A stretch of 64,000 nt of DNA, from the NCBI RefSeq assembly GCF_029633915.1, contig NZ_CP091092.1:62001-126000 (forward strand). The letters are read 5' to 3'. This DNA is from Methanomicrobium antiquum. GTDB lineage: Archaea; Halobacteriota; Methanomicrobia; Methanomicrobiales; Methanomicrobiaceae. A program made the position numbers and the translations under genes. Below are positions 51,939-59,716 of this stretch, one piece after another (position 1 is the first letter of the stretch; every line of letters begins with the position of its first letter). The notes under the pieces were generated by a model that was given only the letters and a program-made list of their open reading frames with translations, made no database searches and was not told where the DNA came from.

Positions 51939-52253
51939 AACCGCTACAATACCATAGTGAAAATGCGGGTCTATGAAAAAGACCACAGTCTTTTTCTTCT
52001 AAAATAACAGTAAAATTATCCGGTTTATCAACCAACACTCCTAATTAAACGGATACCTATTTTTCTATTCAGTTTTTTAAAAAGATGAAGTCTGATTAAA
52101 AGTTTCATCGCCTGTTTAATCCAATTGTTTTTTAAAATTTCGATGCAGGCTCTGATGTGTAGTATCCTGAAATGAGTTTTTTATGCCAGGAAATCATACC
52201 CTCTTTTTATACAAAAACCTACAATACCCTTAACACCATAGAATAAACTACAA
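51939..52253. other. Intergenic region before the exonuclease
   Basis: 315 bases, AT-rich, with no gene. CTCTTTTTATACAAAA (about 52201-52216) is a TATA-like element about 40 bases before the exonuclease start. No ribosome site precedes that start, so a short leader is possible. Confidence 0.4.
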
Positions 52254-52835
52254 ATGTACCTCTTCTTCGATGTCGAAACAAACGGTCTTCCAAGACGCTG
52301 TTATCAGGGGCCGTTAAAAAATCAGGTTGTTCAGCCGAGGGTTGTTCAGCTTGCCTTTTCAAGATATTCAGAAGAAGGAGAAGAGATAAGCTCTTACAGT
52401 CGGATTATTTATCCGGAGGACTTTGAGATTCCTCTGAATGTTGTAAGGGTTCACGGAATAACAAAGAAAAGGGCACTTATGGAAGGACTTCCCGGTAATG
52501 AGGTTTTCGCTTCTTTTAACGCTGAAGCAAAAAAGTCAGAGTGCCTTGTTGCCCATAACTTCTCTTTTGACTATCCGGTTGTGTGTGCAGAACTCTTTCG
52601 TTATGGTCTGAAGAACGAAATTTCAGAAAAGACAGGGATTTGCACAATGAGGCCGAAACCGGTTAAGGACTTTTGTGCACTTCCAAGGAAGAACGGCGGG
52701 TATAAGGTGCCAAGGCTTTCCGAACTGCACGAAATTCTGTTCGGGGAGTCATTTGACGGTGCACACGATGCCGGTGCTGATGTGAGAGCATGTGCACGCT
52801 GTTTTTTTGAATTGAAAGAGAGAGGGGTTTTGTAG
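52254..52835 (+). CDS. DEDDh 3'-5' exonuclease (DnaQ/epsilon-like)
   Basis: 193 residues. The exonuclease motifs are YLFFDVETNGLP (ExoI; D and E), LVAHNFSFDYP (ExoII) and HDAGADVRAC (ExoIII; H and D), in DEDDh order. It should remove nucleotides from DNA or RNA 3' ends as proofreading or maturation enzyme; no polymerase fusion is present. Its last 180 bases (52663-52842) are repeated at 59487-59666, apparently marking the left edge of a 6.6 kb inserted segment. Confidence 0.9.
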   Translation: MYLFFDVETNGLPRRCYQGPLKNQVVQPRVVQLAFSRYSEEGEEISSYSRIIYPEDFEIPLNVVRVHGITKKRALMEGLPGNEVFASFNAEAKKSECLVAHNFSFDYPVVCAELFRYGLKNEISEKTGICTMRPKPVKDFCALPRKNGGYKVPRLSELHEILFGESFDGAHDAGADVRACARCFFELKERGVL

Positions 52836-52842
52836 TTTTTTG
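52663..52842 (+). repeat. 180 bp direct repeat, left copy (3' end of exonuclease gene)
   Basis: Matches 59487-59666 at a constant offset of 6824 bases. By eye there are about ten mismatches, all in the first half and mostly at third codon positions. The final 91 bases (52752-52842) are identical to 59576-59666. The repeats flank the secreted-protein island. Confidence 0.93.
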
Positions 52843-54243
52843 TTAATTTTTCTTAAATGATTTAACAAAGATTGAACAAACTACAAATATCGCAAATATC
52901 GGTAATATAAGAAGAATTGGGCTCTGTCTTTTTTCTGCATTGCCTTTATTATCCTGTGCAATAGTTCCTGTCTCACTTTCCTCAACCGGATTTATGTATG
53001 AATTAAGATCAATAAACCAGATCTCGTATTTTGACGGATTATATCCTGTATATTCTTTCGGGTATGCTCTCACAAGAAGTTGCCCTTCATCGAATTCAAC
53101 GATGTCACCGACCTCAAATTCGTCATTCCCGGAGACTATGATCTCTTTTTTATTTCCATCAGGGATGTGGTAGAGGAAGATTTGGCCATCATTTTTGTAA
53201 ACAAGGTAATTCCCGTCAACGGCGTATGAATAGGCTTCGAATGTCCCCTGTTTTTCGTCAATATAAGTGTCTTCAAGTGTGTTGATATCAGTTGCATAAA
53301 GGGTGCTCTGACCATATTCATCCGACCCCCTGATGTATTTGGGCCATATTAGTATATCTCCTGAAAAACAGTCCTGGTTAATTCCCATGTTTCCTTCCAG
53401 GTACGAATAATTTGTCGATGATGGAATAGTAACTGACTTTACGGATTCTTCTGTAAAATTAGGTGACAATCTGAAGACTGTTATTCCATCTTCGGGAATT
53501 CTTACATTTGGTAAATCATAATCCAAACTCATTGCAGCTACTGCAATATTGTAATCTTCAAATCCAAGAGCATTATCAGTACTTTTATCATAGATGGTTG
53601 TTATTTTTTTGTCATCTTTTGAATATATGCGCAAACGGTGTAGATCAGTGAATTCTTCCCAATCGTACCATGATAGATCTCTGATCAAAACAAGATCATT
53701 ATCTGCCCGTATATCCAGAATATAATGTCTGGAGATTATTTTCAGATTATCCGTCCCGTCAAAGCTGAATAACCCTTCGGTGATAGCTGCTGTGCCGTTA
53801 GGTGTAGTTGTATGTGTTGCAAGAGAGTAATATATTACACCATTCGATATGTCAAGACAATCAATATCCATCCAGAATGAAATCCAGTCATCTTTCTTTT
53901 TTTCTTCTGCAATTACTGCGGTGTCAAATGTCTTTGTTTCTCCTGTAGTGCTGTTCCAGATGTAAACAAAAGGATCATTATCAGTTTTACTGTATGCAAC
54001 CTCTCCTTTGCTAAGCCCCATATGAGAAATCCTGTCAAGAGAAGGGTAATTAAAGACATTGCAGACATCCTTGTCGACATATGAGTAACTGGTGTTGATT
54101 ACCGGGTTTTCCTCTGCACTGACTGTTGCAGGGAGCGCAGTCAATAAAAAAGTTATAGTAATCAAGATTAAAATTAACTTAAAATAGATAAACCCTTTTT
54201 TTGGGGGATTATATTTGTCAACTGGAATTTTGAATATCTTCAT
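52843..54243 (-). CDS. Secreted propeller-like protein with C-terminal anchor (paralogue A)
   Basis: 466 residues. A signal peptide (to about 42) is followed by a repetitive beta-rich domain that looks like propeller blades (GLSKGEVAYSKTDNDPFVYI, AVDGNYLVYKNDGQIFLYHI). A C-terminal membrane helix ends in KSFKKN. It is homologous along its length to the gene at 55679, with a near-identical segment DEGQLLVRAYPKEYTGYNPS. No known catalytic motif is visible. The promoter has the island motif and a TATA box centred 26 bases before the ATG, suggesting a leaderless transcript. Confidence 0.72.
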   Translation of the reverse strand: MKIFKIPVDKYNPPKKGFIYFKLILILITITFLLTALPATVSAEENPVINTSYSYVDKDVCNVFNYPSLDRISHMGLSKGEVAYSKTDNDPFVYIWNSTTGETKTFDTAVIAEEKKKDDWISFWMDIDCLDISNGVIYYSLATHTTTPNGTAAITEGLFSFDGTDNLKIISRHYILDIRADNDLVLIRDLSWYDWEEFTDLHRLRIYSKDDKKITTIYDKSTDNALGFEDYNIAVAAMSLDYDLPNVRIPEDGITVFRLSPNFTEESVKSVTIPSSTNYSYLEGNMGINQDCFSGDILIWPKYIRGSDEYGQSTLYATDINTLEDTYIDEKQGTFEAYSYAVDGNYLVYKNDGQIFLYHIPDGNKKEIIVSGNDEFEVGDIVEFDEGQLLVRAYPKEYTGYNPSKYEIWFIDLNSYINPVEESETGTIAQDNKGNAEKRQSPILLILPIFAIFVVCSIFVKSFKKN

Positions 54244-54276
54244 TAGGTAAAGTAATATTTTCAGTTTATATATCCT

Positions 54277-54296
54277 TTATTCCGAAAGTCTCTACA
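54277..54296 (-). promoter_or_regulatory. Island promoter motif, site 1
   Basis: Minus-strand TGTAGAGACTTTCGGAATAA directly upstream of an ATATATAA TATA box, for the propeller-like gene starting at 54243. Confidence 0.7.
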
Positions 54297-54320
54297 GAGA
54301 AAAAAAGATTTTGCAGGCAT

Positions 54321-54340
54321 GTAGACACTTTCGGAATAAT
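54321..54340 (+). promoter_or_regulatory. Island promoter motif, site 2
   Basis: TGTAGACACTTTCGGAATAA facing the secreted protein gene at 54616; a weak TATA-like TGCTTATTG follows. It lies 24 bases from site 1 in opposite orientation. Confidence 0.65.
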
Positions 54341-54615
54341 GCTTATTGTAATCTATATCTTATCGCATTAACGTAGACCACATACCCGGCACTGCTTATA
54401 AAAATCAAATTTTTATGCAAAAAGGGTGATAATCAGTTCTCTTTTTATTAGAGAATAAGAGATTGCCCGTCGCAGGTGTGATTCACACTTATACCGATAT
54501 CATGAATCCTAAAAATGAAAAAAAAGACTAGAGATTTCTTAAAATCCTGCTGGGTGAATGTGATCAAAAATTGCAGAATTCATGGATATTAGGTAAAAAA
54601 TAAGCGAGGAAAAAA

Positions 54616-55386
54616 ATGAATACAAGAACAATTAAATTTTCTTTTATTGCCTGTCTTCTTTTTCTTTTAGTGGCAGGAACCGGAGTTGCAAGTGCATACT
54701 CCATATCTGCCCATGCAGATGAAAAACAGCTTGAGATAATAAAGGAGATCTACGGACAGGAAATGACTGAAGGTGAATACTGGGCGACTGTGTACCCTGA
54801 AGAGTATGCTAAGCTAAAAGAGAATCTCTCACCTGAAGAATTTGAAGATTTCAGTAATATGGAAAAATACTGGGGAGACGACCATCCGGAACTTCCGTAC
54901 GGAGCGAATGTGTGGGATGAAAAAGGCCCCGTCTCTTTGACATCTTTCACAGATGAAGAGAAGAGCAGATTCGGGCTTGAAGACTTGAAGACAGATAAAA
55001 GTGGATATGTCATACAGGGATTAGATAATCCTGAATATCTTCTAGGCAAGCTTTCTTCAGTTCTGAAAAGTAAGGGTGGACTTGAACTTTATGCATATGA
55101 TCTTCAGAATCTTGGATCTTCAATTAGATATAGAGGTTCTGGAAAAGTAATTGGAGGAACCGTATCTACAACACTGTCCCTTACAGTTGGATTATATGGA
55201 GATGGCAGTCTTGTGGATTCAGTTAGTAATTCATGGACTGGTGTAGGAGAATCAACGAAATCTCTTATTGATACATTCAATTATCCACAAACCGGTACGC
55301 TGTATCAGTCAAAAGTAACTGGGTCATCAAGTAATCCATCATACTCAGGTTTCACCTGGTCTCCCGGAAGACTTTGGCCATTTTGA
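54616..55386 (+). CDS. Secreted modular protein 1 (shared N-module, beta-rich C-part)
   Basis: 256 residues. A signal peptide (1-28) leads to an N-terminal module with EKYWGDDHPELPYGANVWDE (about 78-97) and the GLEDLKTDKSGYVIQGLDN segment. Both recur in the genes at 57225 and 57963. The C-terminal 100 residues are Ser/Thr/Gly-rich and beta-strand-like (GGTVSTTLSLTVGLYGDG), with no match recognised. There is no membrane anchor. The start has AAGCGAGG upstream. The shared module plus variable C-terminus suggests a polymorphic secreted family; the activity is unknown. Confidence 0.7.
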   Translation: MNTRTIKFSFIACLLFLLVAGTGVASAYSISAHADEKQLEIIKEIYGQEMTEGEYWATVYPEEYAKLKENLSPEEFEDFSNMEKYWGDDHPELPYGANVWDEKGPVSLTSFTDEEKSRFGLEDLKTDKSGYVIQGLDNPEYLLGKLSSVLKSKGGLELYAYDLQNLGSSIRYRGSGKVIGGTVSTTLSLTVGLYGDGSLVDSVSNSWTGVGESTKSLIDTFNYPQTGTLYQSKVTGSSSNPSYSGFTWSPGRLWPF

Positions 55387-55624
55387 ATATGAACCATAGA
55401 ACCAGTAAAAAATCTTGAGCAAATAAAGCATGCAGTTAAACTGAATGTCTTTAGAAACAGCTCAATTGAAGCATAGTTCATTGAAATAGAATGGAGGGCC
55501 ACATAGGTCCTCCATAACTATTAAAATATATGTTTCAGAGGATCTGAATATTTTTATTTTTGACAACTGCTTTCCCATGTAAATATTATGCCATTAGGAA
55601 TTGTATTTCAAAATGGCCATTTTG

Positions 55625-55644
55625 TGTAGATACTTTCGGAATAA
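55625..55644 (+). promoter_or_regulatory. Island promoter motif, site 3
   Basis: TGTAGATACTTTCGGAATAA with AGTATATAAAAG five bases later. The TATA centre is about 26 bases before the ATG at 55679, again suggesting a leaderless start. Confidence 0.7.
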
Positions 55645-55678
55645 ACAGTATATAAAAGGGAAACATATCATTCAACAG

Positions 55679-57082
55679 ATGATAAAAGTGTCTAAATTTC
55701 ATGAAAAAAATTTAGTATCCCAAAAGGTGCACTGCAATTATATTACATTTATGTTTTCAATAGTAGTTCTCTTTTTTTTTATTGCAATTCCCGTCAGTGC
55801 AGAGGAATACCCAGTAATTAACACAAGCTACACATATATCGACGCTGGTACATGTGATGTTTTCACTTATCCTTCAACCGATCAATTTTCTCATCTGGGA
55901 CTTAGTAAAGGAGAGGTTGCATACAGTAAAGACAAAGATCCTTTTGTATATATATGGAATAGTGAAACCGGGGAAATAGAATCATTTGATACTACAGAGA
56001 TTGCAGAAGAAAATGATAACTGGATCTCCTTCTGGATGGAGATCCAGTGTCTTGATATTTCAAATGGAATTGCTTATTATTCTCTAAACATACATAAAAC
56101 CACAACTACAGGTACCAGTGCTTCTCCAAAAGGATTATTCAGATATGATGGTCTAAAAAATGAAAATGTTGAGTATCTCTCAGATCACTGTATTGATGAT
56201 CTGCTTGCTGATAATAATCTGGTTCTGATGAAGGATTCATGGTATGATCCGGAATCTTTTTCAGTTTTAGACAAATTACGTATCTATTCTAGTGACAGTG
56301 ATGAATTAATTGCAATTGATAACCGAACCGACATCAGCGATCTGATTGGATTCGGAAAATATAAAGTTGTAACTCTTGCCCAAAGTCTGTATTCTCATAT
56401 GCCCGGTGATCGAATTAAAAAAGATGGCATTGCAGTCTTTGATCTTAAACCTGCACTTACAGGAGGGCCTGTTAAAGAGATTAAGATTCCTGACGCAACC
56501 GACATCTCTTCAAATGAACAGATAAATGTGGATCAGGATTGTTTCTCGGATAATTATTTTGTCTGGACCAAGGGCATAAAAACAACCGATGTTGATAAAG
56601 ATAAGTTCCAATGTACTCTTTATGCAACCGATCTGGGTACGCTTGAAAATACTGCTTTAGACTCCAAAGCTGACCTATCATTTGGGCTGTATTCTTATGC
56701 CGTCGATGGCGATTATCTGATCTACAAGAATGAAGAAAGGATCTTCCTGTATGAGATTCCAACCGGAGAAAAGAAAGAGGTCAGGATCTCTGGAAACGAT
56801 GAATTTGCGGTTGGTGATATCGTTGAATTTGATGAAGGTCAGCTTTTGGTTAGGGCATACCCGAAAGAATATACGGGATACAATCCGTCAAAATACGAGA
56901 TCTGGTTTATTGATCTCAATTCATACATAAATCCGGTTGAGAAAAGTGAACCTGAGATTACTAACTCAAATGATAATGACTCAGGAAAGGCTGAAACTCC
57001 GTTGTCTTCTGTAATTCCTATATCTGCACTTTTAACAGCAGGTGTCTTTTTCTTACAGCCTCCCGGGAAAAATAAAAAATAA
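55679..57082 (+). CDS. Secreted propeller-like protein (paralogue B)
   Basis: About 467 residues. It is homologous to the inverted gene at 52843-54243: both start the mature part with PVINTSYxYxD and keep LSKGEVAYSK and the long near-identical stretch around VEFDEGQLLVRAYPKEYTGY. The signal peptide is FSIVVLFFFIAIPVSAEE. The C-terminus has a weaker hydrophobic segment and KNKK. The ATG at 55679 was chosen because the island promoter motif and TATA box lie just upstream of it; earlier in-frame ATGs would precede the promoter. Function is unknown. Confidence 0.72.
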   Translation: MIKVSKFHEKNLVSQKVHCNYITFMFSIVVLFFFIAIPVSAEEYPVINTSYTYIDAGTCDVFTYPSTDQFSHLGLSKGEVAYSKDKDPFVYIWNSETGEIESFDTTEIAEENDNWISFWMEIQCLDISNGIAYYSLNIHKTTTTGTSASPKGLFRYDGLKNENVEYLSDHCIDDLLADNNLVLMKDSWYDPESFSVLDKLRIYSSDSDELIAIDNRTDISDLIGFGKYKVVTLAQSLYSHMPGDRIKKDGIAVFDLKPALTGGPVKEIKIPDATDISSNEQINVDQDCFSDNYFVWTKGIKTTDVDKDKFQCTLYATDLGTLENTALDSKADLSFGLYSYAVDGDYLIYKNEERIFLYEIPTGEKKEVRISGNDEFAVGDIVEFDEGQLLVRAYPKEYTGYNPSKYEIWFIDLNSYINPVEKSEPEITNSNDNDSGKAETPLSSVIPISALLTAGVFFLQPPGKNKK

Positions 57083-57110
57083 TCTTTACTTTTTTTTAAT
57101 TCAGAAAGCA

Positions 57111-57130
57111 TGTAGACACTTTCGGAATAA
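57111..57130 (+). promoter_or_regulatory. Island promoter motif, site 4
   Basis: TGTAGACACTTTCGGAATAA followed by TGCATATTTAAG as a TATA box; controls the secreted protein gene at 57225. Confidence 0.7.
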
Positions 57131-57224
57131 TGCATATTTAAGCTCCTGTCCTACTATAGGATTGAGAATTACAGGCATTTTGTGTGCAGGTAATTCAGAA
57201 GTCAAAAAGTGGAGATGAAGAGTT

Positions 57225-57797
57225 ATGAAAAATATGGGAATTAAAATAACGGCAGCGATATCGTTTTTGCTACTGATTTGGGTGGTATCAGGAACCGCAG
57301 GTGCATCTTCTGTATCCGCCGATGCAAACGAAAGTCAGCTGGAGTTAATAAAGGAGATATACGGGCAGAAGATGACTGAGGGGGAATTCTGGGAACTGGT
57401 ATTTCCGGAAGAGTATGCAATGTTAAAGAAAAATTTTTCACCTGAAGAATTTGAAAATTTCTCAAAGATGGAGAAATACTGGGGGGATGACCACCCTGAA
57501 CTTCCGTACGGAGCGAATGTGTGGGATGAGAACGGACCGGTAAACCTCAATGAAATCAGCGAAGAAGAAAAAGATGAATTAGGTCTTGAAGGTGTAATCG
57601 TCGATGACAGCGGTTATATCATTCTCGGTTTCAACAACGATGCCGAAGGAGCAAAAGAGAGGCTTGAGAGCTATGGAGATGTCAGCGGGGAAAATTTCCT
57701 CAATGGCCTGGCCGCAGGAATATATGATAATTCACCTTTCAAAGTCCCGGTAGAATTGATTAAAAGCCTCACAGAATTCATGGGGATTGTCGCCTGA
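57225..57797 (+). CDS. Secreted modular protein 2 (shared N-module, short C-part)
   Basis: 190 residues. The signal peptide ends near AGASSVSA. The N-terminal module repeats that of the 54616 gene almost exactly (SQLELIKEIYGQKMTEGEFW; YWGDDHPELPYGANVWDE). The C-terminal part is short and hydrophobic (NFLNGLAAGIYDNS; ELIKSLTEFMGIVA) and could be a membrane-active peptide or an interaction helix. A GGAGATGAAG ribosome site precedes the ATG. Its function is unknown. Confidence 0.7.
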   Translation: MKNMGIKITAAISFLLLIWVVSGTAGASSVSADANESQLELIKEIYGQKMTEGEFWELVFPEEYAMLKKNFSPEEFENFSKMEKYWGDDHPELPYGANVWDENGPVNLNEISEEEKDELGLEGVIVDDSGYIILGFNNDAEGAKERLESYGDVSGENFLNGLAAGIYDNSPFKVPVELIKSLTEFMGIVA

Positions 57798-57853
57798 CAG
57801 AATCCTCATCAACTTTTTTTAGATCTAAAGGAAAAAACAGTTTGAGATTATAA

Positions 57854-57873
57854 TGTAGACTGTTTCGGAATAA
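57854..57873 (+). promoter_or_regulatory. Island promoter motif, site 5
   Basis: TGTAGACTGTTTCGGAATAA followed by CTATATATAACC. It controls the 57963 gene and, through it, the wHTH regulator. Confidence 0.7.
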
Positions 57874-57962
57874 TGCCTATATATAACCCGCACTATAAAT
57901 ATCTCTTATTATATATGACAACCAGACTGAAGGCATTATTCTCCAAAAAAAATTAAAAGGGC

Positions 57963-58604
57963 ATGCAAATGATATTTATCAGTAGAAAATCGGTAAAAAC
58001 AGGGTTCTCCATATTTATTGTCATAGTTATGCTCCTCTCTTATGCAGTGGCAGCAGAAAAACTGACAGGAGGTGGAGATGAGCCAAATTTGACAATAAAA
58101 GAACTCTGTAAAAAAAATATAACAACCACGGAAATTTATAATCTGCAAAAATACTGTGGAGACGAATATCCCGGGCTTCCATACGGCGCAAACATCTGGG
58201 ACGAAAACGGTCCTGTAAATCTTAGTGCACTGAATAAATCGGAAAAAAAGAAATACGGGCTTGAATCTGCTCTTATAGGAGGCAATGGTTATGTCGTCCT
58301 CGGTTACATGAAAAATGAGATAGGAGAAGGCGAATCGATCCCTTTCTATAAACAAATGCCTGGCGAAACCGAAAATTTCACGATAGATCTAAACTGGATG
58401 AATACTAAAAGCAGGCTTAAACTAACAATCTTTGCACCTGACGGCATAATGGGGCCGTATTATGACGAATCCGACGGATTGGTTAACGGCAGGTTATTCC
58501 TCAGAATTTCAAGACCTGAAGGTGTCGAAAGCGGAGAATGGTATGTCGTTATAGAAGCCGAAAAAACAGAAGATAAACAGCCGTTTATTTATTTAATGTA
58601 TTAA
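57963..58604 (+). CDS. Secreted modular protein 3 (shared N-module, PPC-like C-part)
   Basis: 213 residues. After the signal peptide it keeps the shared module in shorter form (KYCGDEYPGLPYGANIWDEN; GLESALIGGNGYVVLGY). The C-terminal 95 residues resemble a pre-peptidase C-terminal beta-sandwich (PGETENFTIDLNW, KLTIFAPDG, RLFLRISRPEG, GEWYVVIEAEK). Such domains are found on secreted proteins. The stop is 10 bases before the wHTH regulator, so the two form an operon. Confidence 0.7.
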   Translation: MQMIFISRKSVKTGFSIFIVIVMLLSYAVAAEKLTGGGDEPNLTIKELCKKNITTTEIYNLQKYCGDEYPGLPYGANIWDENGPVNLSALNKSEKKKYGLESALIGGNGYVVLGYMKNEIGEGESIPFYKQMPGETENFTIDLNWMNTKSRLKLTIFAPDGIMGPYYDESDGLVNGRLFLRISRPEGVESGEWYVVIEAEKTEDKQPFIYLMY

Positions 58605-58614
58605 GGTAGTTCAC

Positions 58615-59463
58615 ATGAGAGGCAGGGAAAGAAAAATTACTTTGATTTTGACTACAGGAATTCTGCTAATAATTATTACAGGATTTATCGGAGTCGTCTC
58701 AGCAATAGAAACAGGAGGATATGTCGTCGAACCGGCGTATGGAATTTCGCCGGATTATACTAATATATATTTTGGAGATCTGTCGGGCGATTATGACTTC
58801 CTGCAAGGCCCCGGACCGGAGAAGATTGGGTACTGGGAACTTCCGATTATGATTATCCTTATCCTTATTGTTATAGGATTAATCTCATCCATTTTTTATA
58901 CTGTTAAATTATTTTTATCAGGGAAAATTTCGTTTATATATGGGCTTTCCAAAATAAAAAAGAAAGATATCCTGGAGAATGAATCACGAAGAAAAGTTTA
59001 TGATACAATTTTACAAAATCCTGGCATTCAGCTTTGTGAAATTGAAAAACTGACTGGTTTTACTAACAAAAACTCTGAATATCATATAAAAAAACTTCTC
59101 AGTTATAGTCTGATTGTGTACAAACAAACTTCCAGAGGAAAAGGCTATTTTCAGAATTCAAACACATATTCGTTGAAAGAAAAGATTGTTTATATGCATT
59201 CCAAAAATCCAACCGAAAAAAGAATAATTGAAATAATTCATGAAAATCCGGGAATTACAAGAAAAGAGCTCAGCGGGGTAATAAAAATTTCCGCACCATC
59301 TGTGAGCTGGTATATAACAGGACTTACCAATGATAATATTCTAAAAAAAGAAAGAGTGGGAACAAGGGTTCATTATTACATCAACGATTCTTTTAAGACT
59401 GACATTTCAAATCTAATAAATGAGAAAAAAGCAGTAGTATTCAATTATGAAATACCCTCTTAG
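58615..59463 (+). CDS. Membrane-anchored double winged-helix regulator
   Basis: 282 residues. The N-terminal signal or first helix (about 8-30) and a second membrane helix (about 79-100) flank an extracytoplasmic segment of about 50 residues. Two winged-helix domains follow in the cytoplasm (about 120-180: NPGIQLCEIEKLTGFTNKNS; about 195-265: NPGITRKELSGVIKISAPSV). This one-component design can couple an outside signal to transcription. Being in the last operon of the island, it is the obvious candidate to bind the five TTTCGGAATAA promoter motifs (inference). Confidence 0.8.
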   Translation: MRGRERKITLILTTGILLIIITGFIGVVSAIETGGYVVEPAYGISPDYTNIYFGDLSGDYDFLQGPGPEKIGYWELPIMIILILIVIGLISSIFYTVKLFLSGKISFIYGLSKIKKKDILENESRRKVYDTILQNPGIQLCEIEKLTGFTNKNSEYHIKKLLSYSLIVYKQTSRGKGYFQNSNTYSLKEKIVYMHSKNPTEKRIIEIIHENPGITRKELSGVIKISAPSVSWYITGLTNDNILKKERVGTRVHYYINDSFKTDISNLINEKKAVVFNYEIPS

Positions 59464-59486
59464 GAAAAAATGGCGAAAACATCCCT

Positions 59487-59659
59487 TTAAGGACTTTTGT
59501 GCACTTCCAAGGAAGAACGGGGGGTATAAGGTACCAAGGCTTTCCGAACTCCATGAGATACTCTTTGGTGAGTCCTTTGACGGTGCACACGATGCCGGTG
59601 CTGATGTGAGAGCATGTGCACGCTGTTTTTTTGAATTGAAAGAGAGAGGGGTTTTGTAG
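59487..59659 (+). pseudogene. Exonuclease 3'-end fragment (right copy of direct repeat)
   Basis: About 57 codons identical in protein sequence to the end of the exonuclease at 52254-52835 (KDFCALPRKNGGYKVP to ELKERGVL). The two DNA copies differ mainly at synonymous sites. It has no ExoI or ExoII motif and cannot be active. It looks like a displaced gene end at the right boundary of the island. Confidence 0.85.
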
Positions 59660-59716
59660 TTTTTTGGTCAAAAATTTTTGGAACTTATAAGGTCTTTATT
59701 ATATGAATTATATGAA

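Larger units (their letters stand above)
54244..54615. promoter_or_regulatory. Divergent promoter region with two copies of the island motif
   Basis: This 372-base gap serves two divergent genes. The minus-facing side has the motif at 54277-54296 and a TATATA box at 54266-54273. The plus-facing side has it at 54321-54340, followed by a weak TATA. The rest would be a leader of about 250 bases before the 54616 gene, with two small hairpins (TTCTCT...AGAGAA at 54437-54455; GTGTG-ATT-CACAC at 54476-54488). Confidence 0.6.
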
